Source: Oceanobacillus zhaokaii
Lineage (GTDB): Bacteria; Bacillota; Bacilli; Bacillales; Amphibacillaceae
DNA length: 64,000 nt
Reading direction: 5' to 3'
NCBI RefSeq assembly: GCF_003352005.1
Contig: NZ_CP024848.1
Location: 753,001 to 817,000 of the forward strand
The stretch's first letter is position 1, and every line of letters begins with the position of its first letter. A program made the position numbers and the translations under genes. Below are positions 34,501-42,842 of the stretch, piece by piece. Under the pieces are notes generated by a model. It ran no database searches. It worked only from the letters and a program-made list of their open reading frames with translations, and was not told where the DNA came from.

Positions 34501-34823
34501 GGTGCACACACGAGCGGGAAAGGCTGCAGCTTATATTTTTGCGAGGTGCCGAAAAGCTGGCGCAAGTTTCAGTACGGCTCGAGAATTTATATTTATGTAT
34601 GCACTGGTGTGAACGTATATTATCAATTGATAATACCTGGGAAGAGGCTTATCGTCTAATCATGTACTATTATTATCAGAACAACAATCGGCCACAAGCA
34701 ATAAAATGGTATGAGAAGTGTTTTGAAGTCCTTGCAGATGAGCTTGGTGTGGAACCAATGGAATCGACAAAGGAAATGTATCATTTGATTATGGAGTCGG
34801 AGGAATTGGATACGTATAAATAA
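31569..34823 (+). CDS. MalT-type STAND ATPase with BTAD transcription domain
   Basis: 1084 residues. N-terminal MalT-like start (PVIQSQLAPPPVRNRFIQRS), Walker A GAGYGKST (44-51) and Walker B IVLDDFHHV (134-142) define a STAND NTPase. A winged-helix and superhelical TPR region follows (about 350-800). Residues about 840-930 form an OmpR-like DNA-binding domain (ELFLTNRNKLLVKEEIFQSL) and about 940-1080 a bacterial transcriptional activation domain (FASWCTHERERLQLIFLRGA, LGVEPMESTKEMYHLI). It senses a ligand, oligomerises with ATP and activates genes. The TetR-Liv/KAS III cluster downstream is a possible target but two broken genes lie between. Single-gene unit. Confidence 0.85.
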   Translation: MRYIPVIQSQLAPPPVRNRFIQRSKLNKKLMTISNYPLTLLYAGAGYGKSTALALFLQNKNSLACWYSISQNDDDLIPFLTKLMYAVRQQYPEFGRTIQHELENLDNYITIEEIYSLASSFVNDTLACADELTIVLDDFHHVLNSSEIEKWMLFLFEHIPANLHLIVSSRKRPKWEVLPKLKGQGELLEITYLDLVLSPDEMAYMLEEKYEVNITKEEVSRIYQLTEGWAIAFNMLVQQMNAGMTIKAILRNQKRSLRDLFDYLAAEVLSKQSLIIQQFLMQSSVLDVLSPKVCDSVLQIQGSEEILHGLAEQNLFIVEGDYHHFRYHALFKTFLENYFMRNYENEFIDLHIRAAQHFEKQDDNEAALYHYERASDYNKFAHLLNKHGLTILQSGRLQTLYDLLLALPNENKQQYPVLYFYQGEIERYRSLYDQAIANYETIINLQPKEYREGDYLRSLALEGMARIYLDTIQPDIAERYLSQAIQLRGQTAVRKEEMAKLYALMAENLLNSGQAKKAEAWYDRAKKLNIPLEESNLQSRIYLRTGRLAKAKEVLLLYKRDAGKGNRRHLSQSHRETDIILSIIEAFMGNAEESKKFAENGIQLGLSIQSPFVEACGWMRLGHGVQLIDRYDTKLAAQCYETALEIMEKINVSRGKAEPYMGLSLLNGKNQVFDQAMKHASSGLIETEKVKDRWLSTLIKLSIGITKVYQQHYDEAAEIMKQVNAEMAICGDRYGIMLTSFWSAYISYEQGKSAIFEQEIGLFLEAIQTEEYEFFLKKQTTFGPIDMQNIVPMLLEAKKLDIKTAYVSRLLYELGLDAAMKNHPGYTMVIHALGRLNIWIGTKQIEPQQWQREKAKELFELFLTNRNKLLVKEEIFQSLWPEQDENAANKNFKVALNALYKAIEPQRKAREESFFILRKGSSYGLNPNAGFELDSIQFEELIENGLKEKDSKRAKELLEKGLKLYQGDYLADLRFASWCTHERERLQLIFLRGAEKLAQVSVRLENLYLCMHWCERILSIDNTWEEAYRLIMYYYYQNNNRPQAIKWYEKCFEVLADELGVEPMESTKEMYHLIMESEELDTYK

Positions 34824-34824
34824 T

Positions 34825-34855
34825 CCCCCTTAATTTGTGATTGAGGGGGTTTTTA
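34825..34855 (+). terminator. Terminator of STAND regulator
   Basis: ccccct..aa / tt..aggggg stem and T-run. Confidence 0.85.
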
Positions 34856-34984
34856 GTAATGCACCATACATATAGTTTAAAATAACTCATAGCGAAATCT
34901 TATACTTATAACTAAACGCTCTTTTTCTTATAAGTCCCCATTAAGTTCTTTGTTGTTCAACCACATATTTATTGCTTTCTATAT

Positions 34985-35268
34985 CTAAAAATCCGTTTCC
35001 CATTGTTCTAGAAACGACTCGTTTTTAAAATAATCAGGAAACGAAAGGATTAGGACTAATCCTATAATTGCAGTCGAAAAAAACAAACCATGCCGATTAT
35101 TTTTATTTTAATATTAACTTCAGCTTTCTTTTCTAATTTACCAATGTAGTTAGTTGTTAACACTAAGCAAAGTAAAGGAATAACTCCTAAAAAAGGTTTA
35201 TCTACTAAAAATAAAACGACAACTAGTACAATCACTGCAACTGATATTCGATTTATTATAATTTGAAT
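34985..35268 (-). pseudogene. Frameshifted three-helix membrane protein gene
   Basis: On the minus strand a frame opens after a GGGGGG site (plus-strand 35275-35280) with ATT as the only start-like codon, and codes two membrane helices (ISVAVIVLVVVLFLV, then GVIPLLCLVLTTNYIG). At a run of seven T (plus-strand A-run 35077-35083) it shifts: the +1 frame continues with STAIIGLVLILSFPDYF to a stop at 34985. Adding one T restores about 95 residues with a third helix. No ATG/GTG/TTG start is present either, so the gene is probably dead. Homopolymer sequencing error or slippage control cannot be excluded. The rest of 34856-35486 shows no gene. Confidence 0.55.
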
Positions 35269-35486
35269 AGAAATCCCCCCTAATAATCTTTCTCTAACTC
35301 TTCGCCTGCTTTAGCTTAATATCATTCTACTATTTTAACATTAATTTCCAATAGTTTCACTCTTATCCCAGTTCGATATGAATATATAAATCTCTTTTCT
35401 ATTTCATTTGAATTAGAATCTTTCATACTCTTTTCCCTGACTTTTTAATATAATGAGATAATATTTTTAAAAGGGGAGGTAAGTGA

Positions 35487-36148
35487 ATGACTACTGACAT
35501 GAAATCTATTGGAATAATCGTTATGAAAATGGGGCGATTTGGGGAACTGAAAAATGTCCTTCAGCAGTTTTAGCTCAGGATTGTTTTAGAGAGCATTCTG
35601 CCCGAAATATTCTTGTACCAGGATGTGGGTATGGACGCAATAGTTTATATTTAGTCCAAAAAGGGTTTAATGTTACTGCGTTTGATATATCCAATATTGC
35701 CATTGAATATGCCAGAGAGCAATCAAACAAGCTATCTCTAAATAATCTAATGTATGTGGTTGATAGTCTTTTTGAACCCAATCTTTTAAAAGAGAAACAA
35801 TTCGATGGCATTTACCTTTCAAACATTATCCATTTATTTTTGGAAGAGCAAAGAGAACAATTATTAGACATTATGACGTCACTGCTGAAACCTAATGGTA
35901 TTTTAGCCTTTTCCGTTGTTTCCATCTATGACAAGGGTAACTATGGTCACGGTGAAGAAGTAGAACCTAATACGTTTATGAAACACAAAGATAAGCTATT
36001 ACATTGTTATGATGAGCAAGAACTTCATACCATACTTGAGCCTAATTACCAAATTATTGAAAAACGCTTACATACTCAGGTTGAGCTAGACCCTAGTGGA
36101 GAAACAGAGGAACTGAACCTTTGGTTTGTCGCTGCAAGAAAGAAATAA
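35487..36148 (+). pseudogene. Frameshifted SAM methyltransferase (TehB-like)
   Basis: ATG 35487 follows a strong GGGGAGG site but its frame closes at a TAG after 28 codons. The correct frame picks up at TGG 35510 (WNNRYENGAIWG, a typical start of this family) and runs unbroken to 36148: motif I ILVPGCGYGRNS, then GFNVTAFDISNIAIEYAREQ, FDGIYLSNIIHLFL and NLWFVAARKK. A one-base deletion around 35505-35510 explains it. Without it the protein would be ~220 residues and complete. An internal ATG at 35750 would give a fragment without SAM motif I. Error in the sequence is possible. Confidence 0.78.
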
Positions 36149-36166
36149 ATCATACTGTTTTATATA

Positions 36167-36190
36167 AAAGTCCCCTCCGGGACTTTGTTA
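36167..36190 (+). terminator. Short terminator
   Basis: aaagtccc / gggacttt stem with four-base loop; T-run short. Confidence 0.65.
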
Positions 36191-36325
36191 TATTCAAATA
36201 TCGTCTCTTTAATACATTAGTATAGCTCTCCGTCTCTTTAGAAGAAAACGATCTAATAAATATTTAAATAATCATTGCTAATTTTCTAATAATTATATAT
36301 AATCTAAAACTGAGAGGTGATTCAT

Positions 36326-36931
36326 ATGTCAGTTATAAAAGAAACACAATTGACCTCAAAAGGAATGAAGACGAGGCAGAAGATTTTAAATACAGCGGAA
36401 AAGATTTTTGGGGAAAAGGGGTATTTTGAAACATCGATTGTAGATATAACTGTGAAGGCTGGTGTTGCTCAAGGGACTTTCTATAATTATTTCCCGACGA
36501 AAAAATCAATTTATGATGAGCTAGTGCGTCAGTTAAGTTCGAGCCTGCGTTATCAAATTAAAATAGCAATGGAGGAGGAGACGAGTTTCAATGACAAGCA
36601 ACGGGCAGGATTTCGTGCATTTTTTGAATGGGTGTTAAGTCATCGTAATTTATATAGCATTGTGCAGCAATCCGTATTGGTGGATAAAGAATTGTATCGC
36701 TGGTATTACGAGAAAATAGCTGCTGGGTTTATCAAGTCGATTGAGACGGCTGTAGATAAGGAGGAATGTAAGCCACTCAATCCAGAAACCGTAGCATATT
36801 GCTTGATGGGGGTAGGACAGTTTATCGGGATGCGCTGGCTGCTTTGGGAAGGTCAAGAAGTGCCTGAAGAAGTCTTTGAGGAAGCGATGCAAGTAATATT
36901 TCATGGTGTAAGCTTAAGTGAGGTGAAATAA
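36326..36931 (+). CDS. TetR-family regulator of the acyl-CoA/Liv cluster
   Basis: 201 residues from ATG 36326 after GAGAGGTGA. N-terminal helix-turn-helix with TRQKILNTAEKIFGEKGYFE and VAQGTFYNYFPTKKSIYDEL. The ligand domain (FFEWVLSHRNLYSIVQQ) resembles FadR-like TetR repressors that sense acyl-CoA. It is the first gene of the cluster, followed after one base by the acyl-CoA ligase gene, so it probably controls the whole operon and is released by a CoA thioester of the pathway; that is inference. Confidence 0.88.
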   Translation: MSVIKETQLTSKGMKTRQKILNTAEKIFGEKGYFETSIVDITVKAGVAQGTFYNYFPTKKSIYDELVRQLSSSLRYQIKIAMEEETSFNDKQRAGFRAFFEWVLSHRNLYSIVQQSVLVDKELYRWYYEKIAAGFIKSIETAVDKEECKPLNPETVAYCLMGVGQFIGMRWLLWEGQEVPEEVFEEAMQVIFHGVSLSEVK

Positions 36932-36932
36932 A

Positions 36933-38438
36933 TTGGAGCAGATTGCATATTGGATTCACAAACGGGCGTATATTACTCCTAATCGAATGGCATTAATGAC
37001 AGAGAGTAGTGAGGATACCTATCAATCGCTTTCAAGGAAGGTCAATAATATGGCTGCCTTTTTGCAAAATGAATGTAACTTGCAAAAGGGAGATCGGGTC
37101 GCAATCCTTTCGCAAAATCGTGCGGAATATTTGATTAGCTATTTTGCAATTGCACAGCTTGGATTGGTTGCTGTTCCGTTAAATATTCGTCTAACTGCTA
37201 CAGAATTAGCATTTCAGATCAACGATAGTGGTGCGAAGACGATTCTTTTCGAGGAAGAAACATTGGAATTGTACCAGGAGATATGCAAGCATGTTAATTT
37301 TGTTAACGCTTACTTATTAGAAGAGGCAGGAAGAGCAACTGACATAAATATAAGACACGTTGCTGTTGATGCTGCAAATGATCCCTTTATTATTTGTTAT
37401 ACATCTGGGACAACAGGAAGACCAAAAGGGGCTGTGTTAACACAGGAGAATATGTTCTGGAATGCGATTAATTGCCAGTATGCCCTTGATATTACATCAA
37501 TGGACAATACAATCGTTCTTTTGCCTTTATTTCATATTGGTGGGATTGGATTATTCGCCTTCCCAACATTACTTGCAGGCGGAACCGTTATAATTCCCAA
37601 GAAGTTTGATCCTGGTAAGGCAATTAACATTATTGAGGAGTACGAAGTAACAATCGTGATGGGCGTGCCAACGATCCATGAAGCAATCCGCAAGCATCAC
37701 AGCTTTGACACGGCTAATTTCCAGTCGGTCAGGTGGTTTTACAGTGGAGGTGCCCCTTGTCCGAAAGAATTGATTAATCATTATTTAGCGCGCGGACTGC
37801 CATTTGGACAAGGGATGGGGATGACAGAAACAGCTCCAACAATTTTCATGCTTTCTAGAGAGGATTATAAGCAAAAAGTTGGTTCAATTGGAAAGCCAGC
37901 CATGTTTTGCGATATAAAAATTGTCGATCAGGCAGGGAAGCCAGTTAAAAAGGGTGAAATCGGTGAGCTGCTCATAAAAGGACCGAATGTCATGAAAGAA
38001 TATTGGGGACTTCCAGACAAAACAAAGGAAGCAATTCGTGATGGTTGGTTTCACTCTGGCGATTTGATGAGGGAAGATGAAGACGGGTTTATTTACGTAG
38101 CTGGAAGGAAGAAGGACATGATCATTTCTGGCGGGGAAAATATTTATCCATTGGAAGTTGAGCAGGTTATAAACGAGCTGCCAGCAATAAAGGAGGTTGC
38201 TGTCATTGGAATCGCAGATGAAAAATGGGGGGAAATTCCAGTTGCTTATCTCTCATTAAATAATGGCATGACGAAAAGTGAAGATGAAATAAATACCCAC
38301 TGTCAAAAAAGATTGGCAAAATACAAAATCCCGAAGAATATCGTCATCCTCGATGAGCTACCTAAAAATGCGACAGGGAAAATTGATAAGTCTAGAATTT
38401 TGGAAATGTCAAAGGAAGTCTTTTCTGAAGAGAAGTAA
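36933..38438 (+). CDS. Acyl-CoA ligase (AMP-forming)
   Basis: 501 residues. TTG start 36933, with GAGG nine bases upstream inside the end of the TetR gene. P-loop motif YTSGTTGRPKGAVLT, then GMGMTETAP and the C-terminal hinge and lysine motif (GRKKDMIISGGENIYPLEVE, PKNATGKIDK). Activates a carboxylic acid to its CoA thioester with ATP. Fatty, aromatic or other acids are all possible; sequence similarity to the second ligase at 49381 is clear (same length and motifs). First enzyme of the cluster, likely acting on the compound brought in by the Liv-type importer. Confidence 0.92.
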   Translation: MEQIAYWIHKRAYITPNRMALMTESSEDTYQSLSRKVNNMAAFLQNECNLQKGDRVAILSQNRAEYLISYFAIAQLGLVAVPLNIRLTATELAFQINDSGAKTILFEEETLELYQEICKHVNFVNAYLLEEAGRATDINIRHVAVDAANDPFIICYTSGTTGRPKGAVLTQENMFWNAINCQYALDITSMDNTIVLLPLFHIGGIGLFAFPTLLAGGTVIIPKKFDPGKAINIIEEYEVTIVMGVPTIHEAIRKHHSFDTANFQSVRWFYSGGAPCPKELINHYLARGLPFGQGMGMTETAPTIFMLSREDYKQKVGSIGKPAMFCDIKIVDQAGKPVKKGEIGELLIKGPNVMKEYWGLPDKTKEAIRDGWFHSGDLMREDEDGFIYVAGRKKDMIISGGENIYPLEVEQVINELPAIKEVAVIGIADEKWGEIPVAYLSLNNGMTKSEDEINTHCQKRLAKYKIPKNIVILDELPKNATGKIDKSRILEMSKEVFSEEK

Positions 38439-38459
38439 TTTACAATGGAGGTGTATCAG

Positions 38460-38873
38460 GTGGAATTCTCAATCGGTCAGTCTGCTAGTTTTTCCAGAAC
38501 GGTAACAGAGACAGACATTACCTTATTCGCTGGATTAAGTGGTGATTATAACCCAATCCATGTTGATAAGGAATATGCGAAACAAACATTTTTTGGTGAA
38601 CGGATCAGCCACGGCCTGCTAACTGCAAGCTTCCTTTCGCGACTATTAGGTATGCATTTGCCTGGTCCGGGCTCTATATATGTTTCGCAAACATTGAATT
38701 TTACAAAGCCTGTTTATATTGGTGACACGATTACAGCACTGGCAGAAGTAATTAAGATAGATAAAGAAAAACGATTGTTAACGCTCAAAACGACATGTGT
38801 CAATCAAGCAGGGAGCATCGTATTAGATGGAGAGGGTGTCATGAAACTACCGAAGAAGGAGAATAACAGATGA
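38460..38873 (+). CDS. MaoC-like (R)-specific enoyl-CoA hydratase
   Basis: 137 residues from GTG 38460, eight bases after GGAGG; ATG 38445 would put that site inside the gene. Hot-dog fold with the hydratase-2 motif: FAGLSGDYNPIHVDKEYAKQ, then RISHGLLTASFLSRLLGMHL, containing the catalytic Asp and His. Adds water to trans-2-enoyl-CoA to give (R)-3-hydroxyacyl-CoA, or the reverse. Start of the next gene overlaps its stop by four bases (ATGA), so coupled. Confidence 0.88.
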   Translation: MEFSIGQSASFSRTVTETDITLFAGLSGDYNPIHVDKEYAKQTFFGERISHGLLTASFLSRLLGMHLPGPGSIYVSQTLNFTKPVYIGDTITALAEVIKIDKEKRLLTLKTTCVNQAGSIVLDGEGVMKLPKKENNR

Positions 38874-39868
38874 TAGGAATTCAGGCAACGAGTATTTATG
38901 AACCGGAAAGAATAGAAAAAGCAGCAGAACTAGCGAGTAAAACTGCCATACCAGAGCATGTTATCATTGAAAAATTTGGTCTCCATGAAAAACGAATTGC
39001 AACTGACCGAGAGCATGCATCTGATCTAGCAATTGCTGCTGGGAAAAAGATTTTACAGGAAATAGATCCGATGGCAATTGATGTTGTAATTTATTTTGGT
39101 AGCCCTTTCAAAGATTACCAGGTTTGGACGGCATCTTCGAAAATACAGCATGAGCTAGGAACATTCAATGCCTATGCATTTGAAATGATGAATGTAAGCT
39201 CGTGCTTTCCACTAGCGGTGAAAGTAGCGAAAGACATGCTTCGTTCAGATGCGGAGCTAAACAATATCTTACTTGTTGGTGGATCAAAGGAATCGATGCT
39301 TATCAACTATGAAAATCCCCGCTCACGGTTTATGTTTAATTTTGCGGATGGCGGAGCGGCGGCGCTGATCACGAGGCTGGCGACAAAAAGCGAAATACTA
39401 GGTTCATCGATTATTACAGATGGGTCATTTAGTCAAGAAGTACTTGTCCCTGGTGGTGGCTCAGTAAATCCAGTGAGTGCAGAAGTAGTGAAAGAAAAAA
39501 TGCAGTATATTGATGTGCCAAATCCAATCAATATGAAGGAGCGTCTCGACCCCGTATCGATTCCAAATTTTACTAAAGTAATCAATCAATCGCTTGAAAA
39601 AAGTGGATTAGCTCTGGAACATTTAAAGCTGCTTTTACCGCTTCATACGAAAAAGTCAATGTTTAAATCGCTTTGCGAAAATGTTGGGATAAATGAGGAT
39701 CAAGCGATTTACTTAACACATCACGGACATATGTCTGCACTGGATCCATGCTTTGGTCTGCACCTTGCTGAGAAAAATGAAGTGCTTGAAAGAGGAGACA
39801 TTGCTGTTCTAGTCTCTGCTGGAACAGGCTACACATGGGCAGCGACTGCCATACGATGGTTAGGTTAA
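38870..39868 (+). CDS. KAS III-like (FabH-family) protein 1
   Basis: 332 residues, thiolase fold. Cys112 (NVSSCFPLAV) and His259 (LPLHTKKSM) match the KAS III nucleophile and first catalytic His. Where FabH has Asn in its GNTSAAS motif, this protein has His287 (HHGHMSALDP); the paralogue at 44727 has the same exchange. So the catalytic triad is Cys-His-His, and the reaction may differ from fatty acid initiation: acyl transfer, hydrolysis or C-C bond formation or cleavage on a CoA substrate. Overlaps the MaoC gene by four bases. Not the housekeeping fabH, since it lies in a catabolic-type cluster. Confidence 0.85.
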   Translation: MIGIQATSIYEPERIEKAAELASKTAIPEHVIIEKFGLHEKRIATDREHASDLAIAAGKKILQEIDPMAIDVVIYFGSPFKDYQVWTASSKIQHELGTFNAYAFEMMNVSSCFPLAVKVAKDMLRSDAELNNILLVGGSKESMLINYENPRSRFMFNFADGGAAALITRLATKSEILGSSIITDGSFSQEVLVPGGGSVNPVSAEVVKEKMQYIDVPNPINMKERLDPVSIPNFTKVINQSLEKSGLALEHLKLLLPLHTKKSMFKSLCENVGINEDQAIYLTHHGHMSALDPCFGLHLAEKNEVLERGDIAVLVSAGTGYTWAATAIRWLG

Positions 39869-39887
39869 GGTCTTGTAACTTCCTTGT

Positions 39888-39916
39888 AACTACTACAATA
39901 TATGATTGCAGTAGTT
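39888..39916 (+). other. Intercistronic hairpin before binding-protein gene
   Basis: aactactacaat / attgcagtagtt, 12-bp stem with one mismatch, no T-run. Probably an mRNA-stabilising or partial-termination structure. Confidence 0.6.
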
Positions 39917-39950
39917 AAATATTATGAAGCGAAAAAGGGGGCAATTTGAA

Positions 39951-41216
39951 ATGAAGTTATTTCGTATACTAAGTTTACTTTTTCTTGCATTATTAGCTTT
40001 TGGAATTCTAGCAGCATGTAGTGATAGCAATGATACGTCAGGGGAGAAAGAAACTTCGAGCAGTACAGAAGAAGCAGACGGGTCAGAAGAAGTATCTGCA
40101 GAACCAGGTGAGACAATCAAAATTGGTGTTCTTGCATCATTAACTGGTGCGCTTGAATCTTATGGGGATCAGACGAAAAAAGGGTTTGAGTTAGGGATTG
40201 AATACGCTACAGATGGAACGATGGAAGTTGCTGGGAAGAAAATTGAATATATTTTTAAAGATACAGAAACAGATCCAACGGTAGCTAGACAAGCGGCAAT
40301 CAGCTTGCTTGAGGATGAAGAAGTTGATTTTCTTGTTGGTTCATCAAGTTCAGGTGATACGTTAGCTGTCACTCCACTTGCGGAGGAGTATGAGAAGATT
40401 ATGGTCGTTGAACCAGCGGCAGCAGATAGTATTACAGGATCAGAATACAATGATTATGTTTTCCGAACTGCAAGAAACTCTTCACAGGATGCATTTGCAG
40501 CAGCAGCGGCAGTAGCTGGTGAAGGGGTAAAAATAGCAACACTTGCACCAGATTATTCATTTGGACATGATGGTGCGAAGGCATTCATTAGTGCAGCAGA
40601 ATCATTAGGTGCTGAACTTGTGCATGAAGAATATGCAGACCAAGCTGCAACAGATTTTACAGCAAATATCCAGAAGATTATTGAAGCAAAACCGGATTAT
40701 CTTTATGTAGTATGGGCTGGAGCAAATACTCCTTGGAATCAAATTGTTGATATGAAAGTGGAAGATCACGGGATAAAAGTGACAACTGGGGTAGCAGATA
40801 TTGCAACACTGCCAACAATGACTGCGTTAGCAGGAATGGAAGGGTTTACATTGTATTATCATACACTTCCAGATAATGAAGTGAATGACTGGTTGGTAGA
40901 GCAGCATAAAAGTAAATATGATGGTGCAGTTCCAGATCTATTCACTGCTGGTGGGATGAGTGCCGCACTTGCTATTGTTGAAGCACTTAAACAAACAGAC
41001 GGTGACACAAATACAGATACATTAATGGAAACAATGGAGGGAATGAGCTTTGAAACGCCGAAAGGAACGATGACATTCCGTGAAGAGGACCATCAGGCGC
41101 TTCAAGAAATGTATTCCGTGACCTTGGAAGAAAGCGATGAATTTGACTATCCAGTTCCGGTATTAAAACGTGCTCTAACGCCAGAAGAAACGGCACCGCC
41201 AATTATGAATCAATAA
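39951..41216 (+). CDS. Liv-type ABC transporter substrate-binding lipoprotein
   Basis: 421 residues from ATG 39951, with AAAAGGGGG upstream. Signal peptide of 22 residues ends in the lipobox ILAAC with Cys23. A Ser/Glu-rich linker leads to a type I periplasmic-binding fold: ETIKIGVLASLTGALESYGD, then EYEKIMVVEPAAADSITGSE and TFREEDHQALQEMYSV. Family 4 (branched-chain amino acid/amide) binding protein. Binds the substrate outside the membrane and feeds LivHM. Substrate unknown; the neighbours suggest an acid activated to CoA, not an amino acid. Confidence 0.92.
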   Translation: MKLFRILSLLFLALLAFGILAACSDSNDTSGEKETSSSTEEADGSEEVSAEPGETIKIGVLASLTGALESYGDQTKKGFELGIEYATDGTMEVAGKKIEYIFKDTETDPTVARQAAISLLEDEEVDFLVGSSSSGDTLAVTPLAEEYEKIMVVEPAAADSITGSEYNDYVFRTARNSSQDAFAAAAAVAGEGVKIATLAPDYSFGHDGAKAFISAAESLGAELVHEEYADQAATDFTANIQKIIEAKPDYLYVVWAGANTPWNQIVDMKVEDHGIKVTTGVADIATLPTMTALAGMEGFTLYYHTLPDNEVNDWLVEQHKSKYDGAVPDLFTAGGMSAALAIVEALKQTDGDTNTDTLMETMEGMSFETPKGTMTFREEDHQALQEMYSVTLEESDEFDYPVPVLKRALTPEETAPPIMNQ

Positions 41217-41238
41217 GAGAATTCGGATAATACTCATG

Positions 41239-41271
41239 GCAGATAGGAGAGTATAACGCTTTCCTATCTGC
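41239..41271 (+). other. Hairpin after binding-protein gene
   Basis: Perfect 10-bp stem gcagatagga / tcctatctgc, followed by A-rich sequence and not by T. Hairpins here are common after binding-protein genes and keep that part of the mRNA more abundant. Confidence 0.7.
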
Positions 41272-41371
41272 AAAAATGTGGGCTGCTTTATCACATGAGG
41301 GATGGGTGGAAAGGAAAGCCATTAGTAAATGTGCAAGTTTGTTCATTTGTAAAGTTGAAAGGAGGAAGAAT

Positions 41372-42139
41372 GTGGAAGCGATATTAGAAACGAAAGACTT
41401 ATCGATTGCCTTTGGCGGACATGTTGCAGTAAATGCTGTATCTGTAAAAATAACTGAGAAAAAATTTACCTCCATTATTGGACCGAATGGAGCAGGAAAG
41501 ACTACTTTTTTTAATCTGCTTAGCGGGCAGTTAGCTCCGACAAATGGAACGATTTATTTTAAGGGAAGAGATATTACGAAACTGTCTACTACTAATCGGA
41601 CCCGCTTAGGAATTGGAAGATCCTTTCAAATTACGAATGTATTCCCCAATCTAACCGTGCATGAAAATGTTCGCTTAGCGGTGCAATCGCAAGCGAATGT
41701 TCGTTATCAAATGCTTGCTCACTTTAACCATTATAAGCAATTTAAAGAAAAAGCAAATGAATTATTGAAAATTGTTTTTCTCGATGACAAGGCAGACTCA
41801 CTTGCAGTTAATCTAGCACATGGAGAAAAGCGGAAATTAGAGATTGCAATGCTATTAGCTTTAGAGACAGAGATTTTATTGCTCGATGAGCCGACAGCAG
41901 GTATGTCATTGGAGGAAGTTCCAGCGATCATTGATGTCATTAAGAAAATTAAGGATCAGGGGGATCGGACGATTGTGCTGATCGAGCACAAGATGGACAT
42001 GATTTTGGGAATGTCTGATGAGGTGCTTGTGTTATATCATGGCGAATTAATTGCGCGTGGTACGCCTGAAGAAATAATCGAAAATGAAACCGTTCAATCA
42101 GCGTATTTGGGAGGGGAGTATGATGAGCAGCTTACTTAG
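41372..42139 (+). CDS. Liv-type ABC transporter ATPase LivG
   Basis: 255 residues from GTG 41372, with AAAGGAGG before it; earlier in-frame starts give an unusual tail. Walker A GPNGAGKTT, signature region LAHGEKRKLEIAML, Walker B LLLDEPTAGM and an His switch VLIEHKMDMI. The FQITNVFPNLTVHENV insert is typical for LivG. Energises uptake together with the next gene product. The end overlaps the livF-like start. Confidence 0.92.
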   Translation: MEAILETKDLSIAFGGHVAVNAVSVKITEKKFTSIIGPNGAGKTTFFNLLSGQLAPTNGTIYFKGRDITKLSTTNRTRLGIGRSFQITNVFPNLTVHENVRLAVQSQANVRYQMLAHFNHYKQFKEKANELLKIVFLDDKADSLAVNLAHGEKRKLEIAMLLALETEILLLDEPTAGMSLEEVPAIIDVIKKIKDQGDRTIVLIEHKMDMILGMSDEVLVLYHGELIARGTPEEIIENETVQSAYLGGEYDEQLT

Positions 42140-42830
42140 ATTAAATCAAGTAGAGGCATTTATCCAGAAGTTTCATATTTTACATGATATCTCATTCGAA
42201 GTTCCTAAGGGAGATGTTACTGTATTGCTTGGGAGAAACGGTGCAGGGAAAACGACAACATTAAGAACGATTATGGGACTAAACAGGGTGTCGAAAGGAA
42301 CAATCACCTTTCAAGGTGAAGAGATTAGTAATTTGCTGACACATCGAATTGCGAACAAAGGAATTGGCTTCGTGCCAGAGGAACAAGGGATTTTCGGTGA
42401 GTTAACAGTAGGCGAAAATATGAGAGTTGCCATGAAGAAAGAGGATGAGGAGACTACGAAAAGAATGGAATGGGTGCTCGATCTTTTTCCAGATTTAAAA
42501 AAGTTTTGGAAAAAGCCTGGTGGCGCACTTAGTGGTGGTCAAAAACAAATGCTGGCAATTGCCCGGGCGTATGTTAATGAAAATGAACTACTCCTCATTG
42601 ATGAGCCAAGTAAGGGCCTCGCACCAATTATTGTTGATAAAGTAACCGAGTCTATTGAACAAATGAAAGAGCAAACAACAATTCTATTAGTCGAACAGAA
42701 CTTTTTAATGGCAAGTAAGATTGGAAAACAATTTTACATTATTGATGACGGCAAGACGGTTCATAGTGGGCAAATGGATGAACTAAAAGAAGATAAGGTC
42801 TTAATGAAAAAATATCTCGGTATTTCCTAG
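42123..42830 (+). CDS. Liv-type ABC transporter ATPase LivF
   Basis: 235 residues from ATG 42123 (ATG 42120 is equally possible), after GGGAGGGG. Walker A GRNGAGKTTT, signature LSGGQKQMLAIARA, Walker B LLIDEPSKGL, and LVEQNFLMA with the switch Gln typical of LivF. It overlaps livG by 17 bases. Forms a heterodimer with LivG under the LivHM permease. Confidence 0.92.
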   Translation: MSSLLRLNQVEAFIQKFHILHDISFEVPKGDVTVLLGRNGAGKTTTLRTIMGLNRVSKGTITFQGEEISNLLTHRIANKGIGFVPEEQGIFGELTVGENMRVAMKKEDEETTKRMEWVLDLFPDLKKFWKKPGGALSGGQKQMLAIARAYVNENELLLIDEPSKGLAPIIVDKVTESIEQMKEQTTILLVEQNFLMASKIGKQFYIIDDGKTVHSGQMDELKEDKVLMKKYLGIS

Positions 42831-42842
42831 GGGGGAAGTCAC

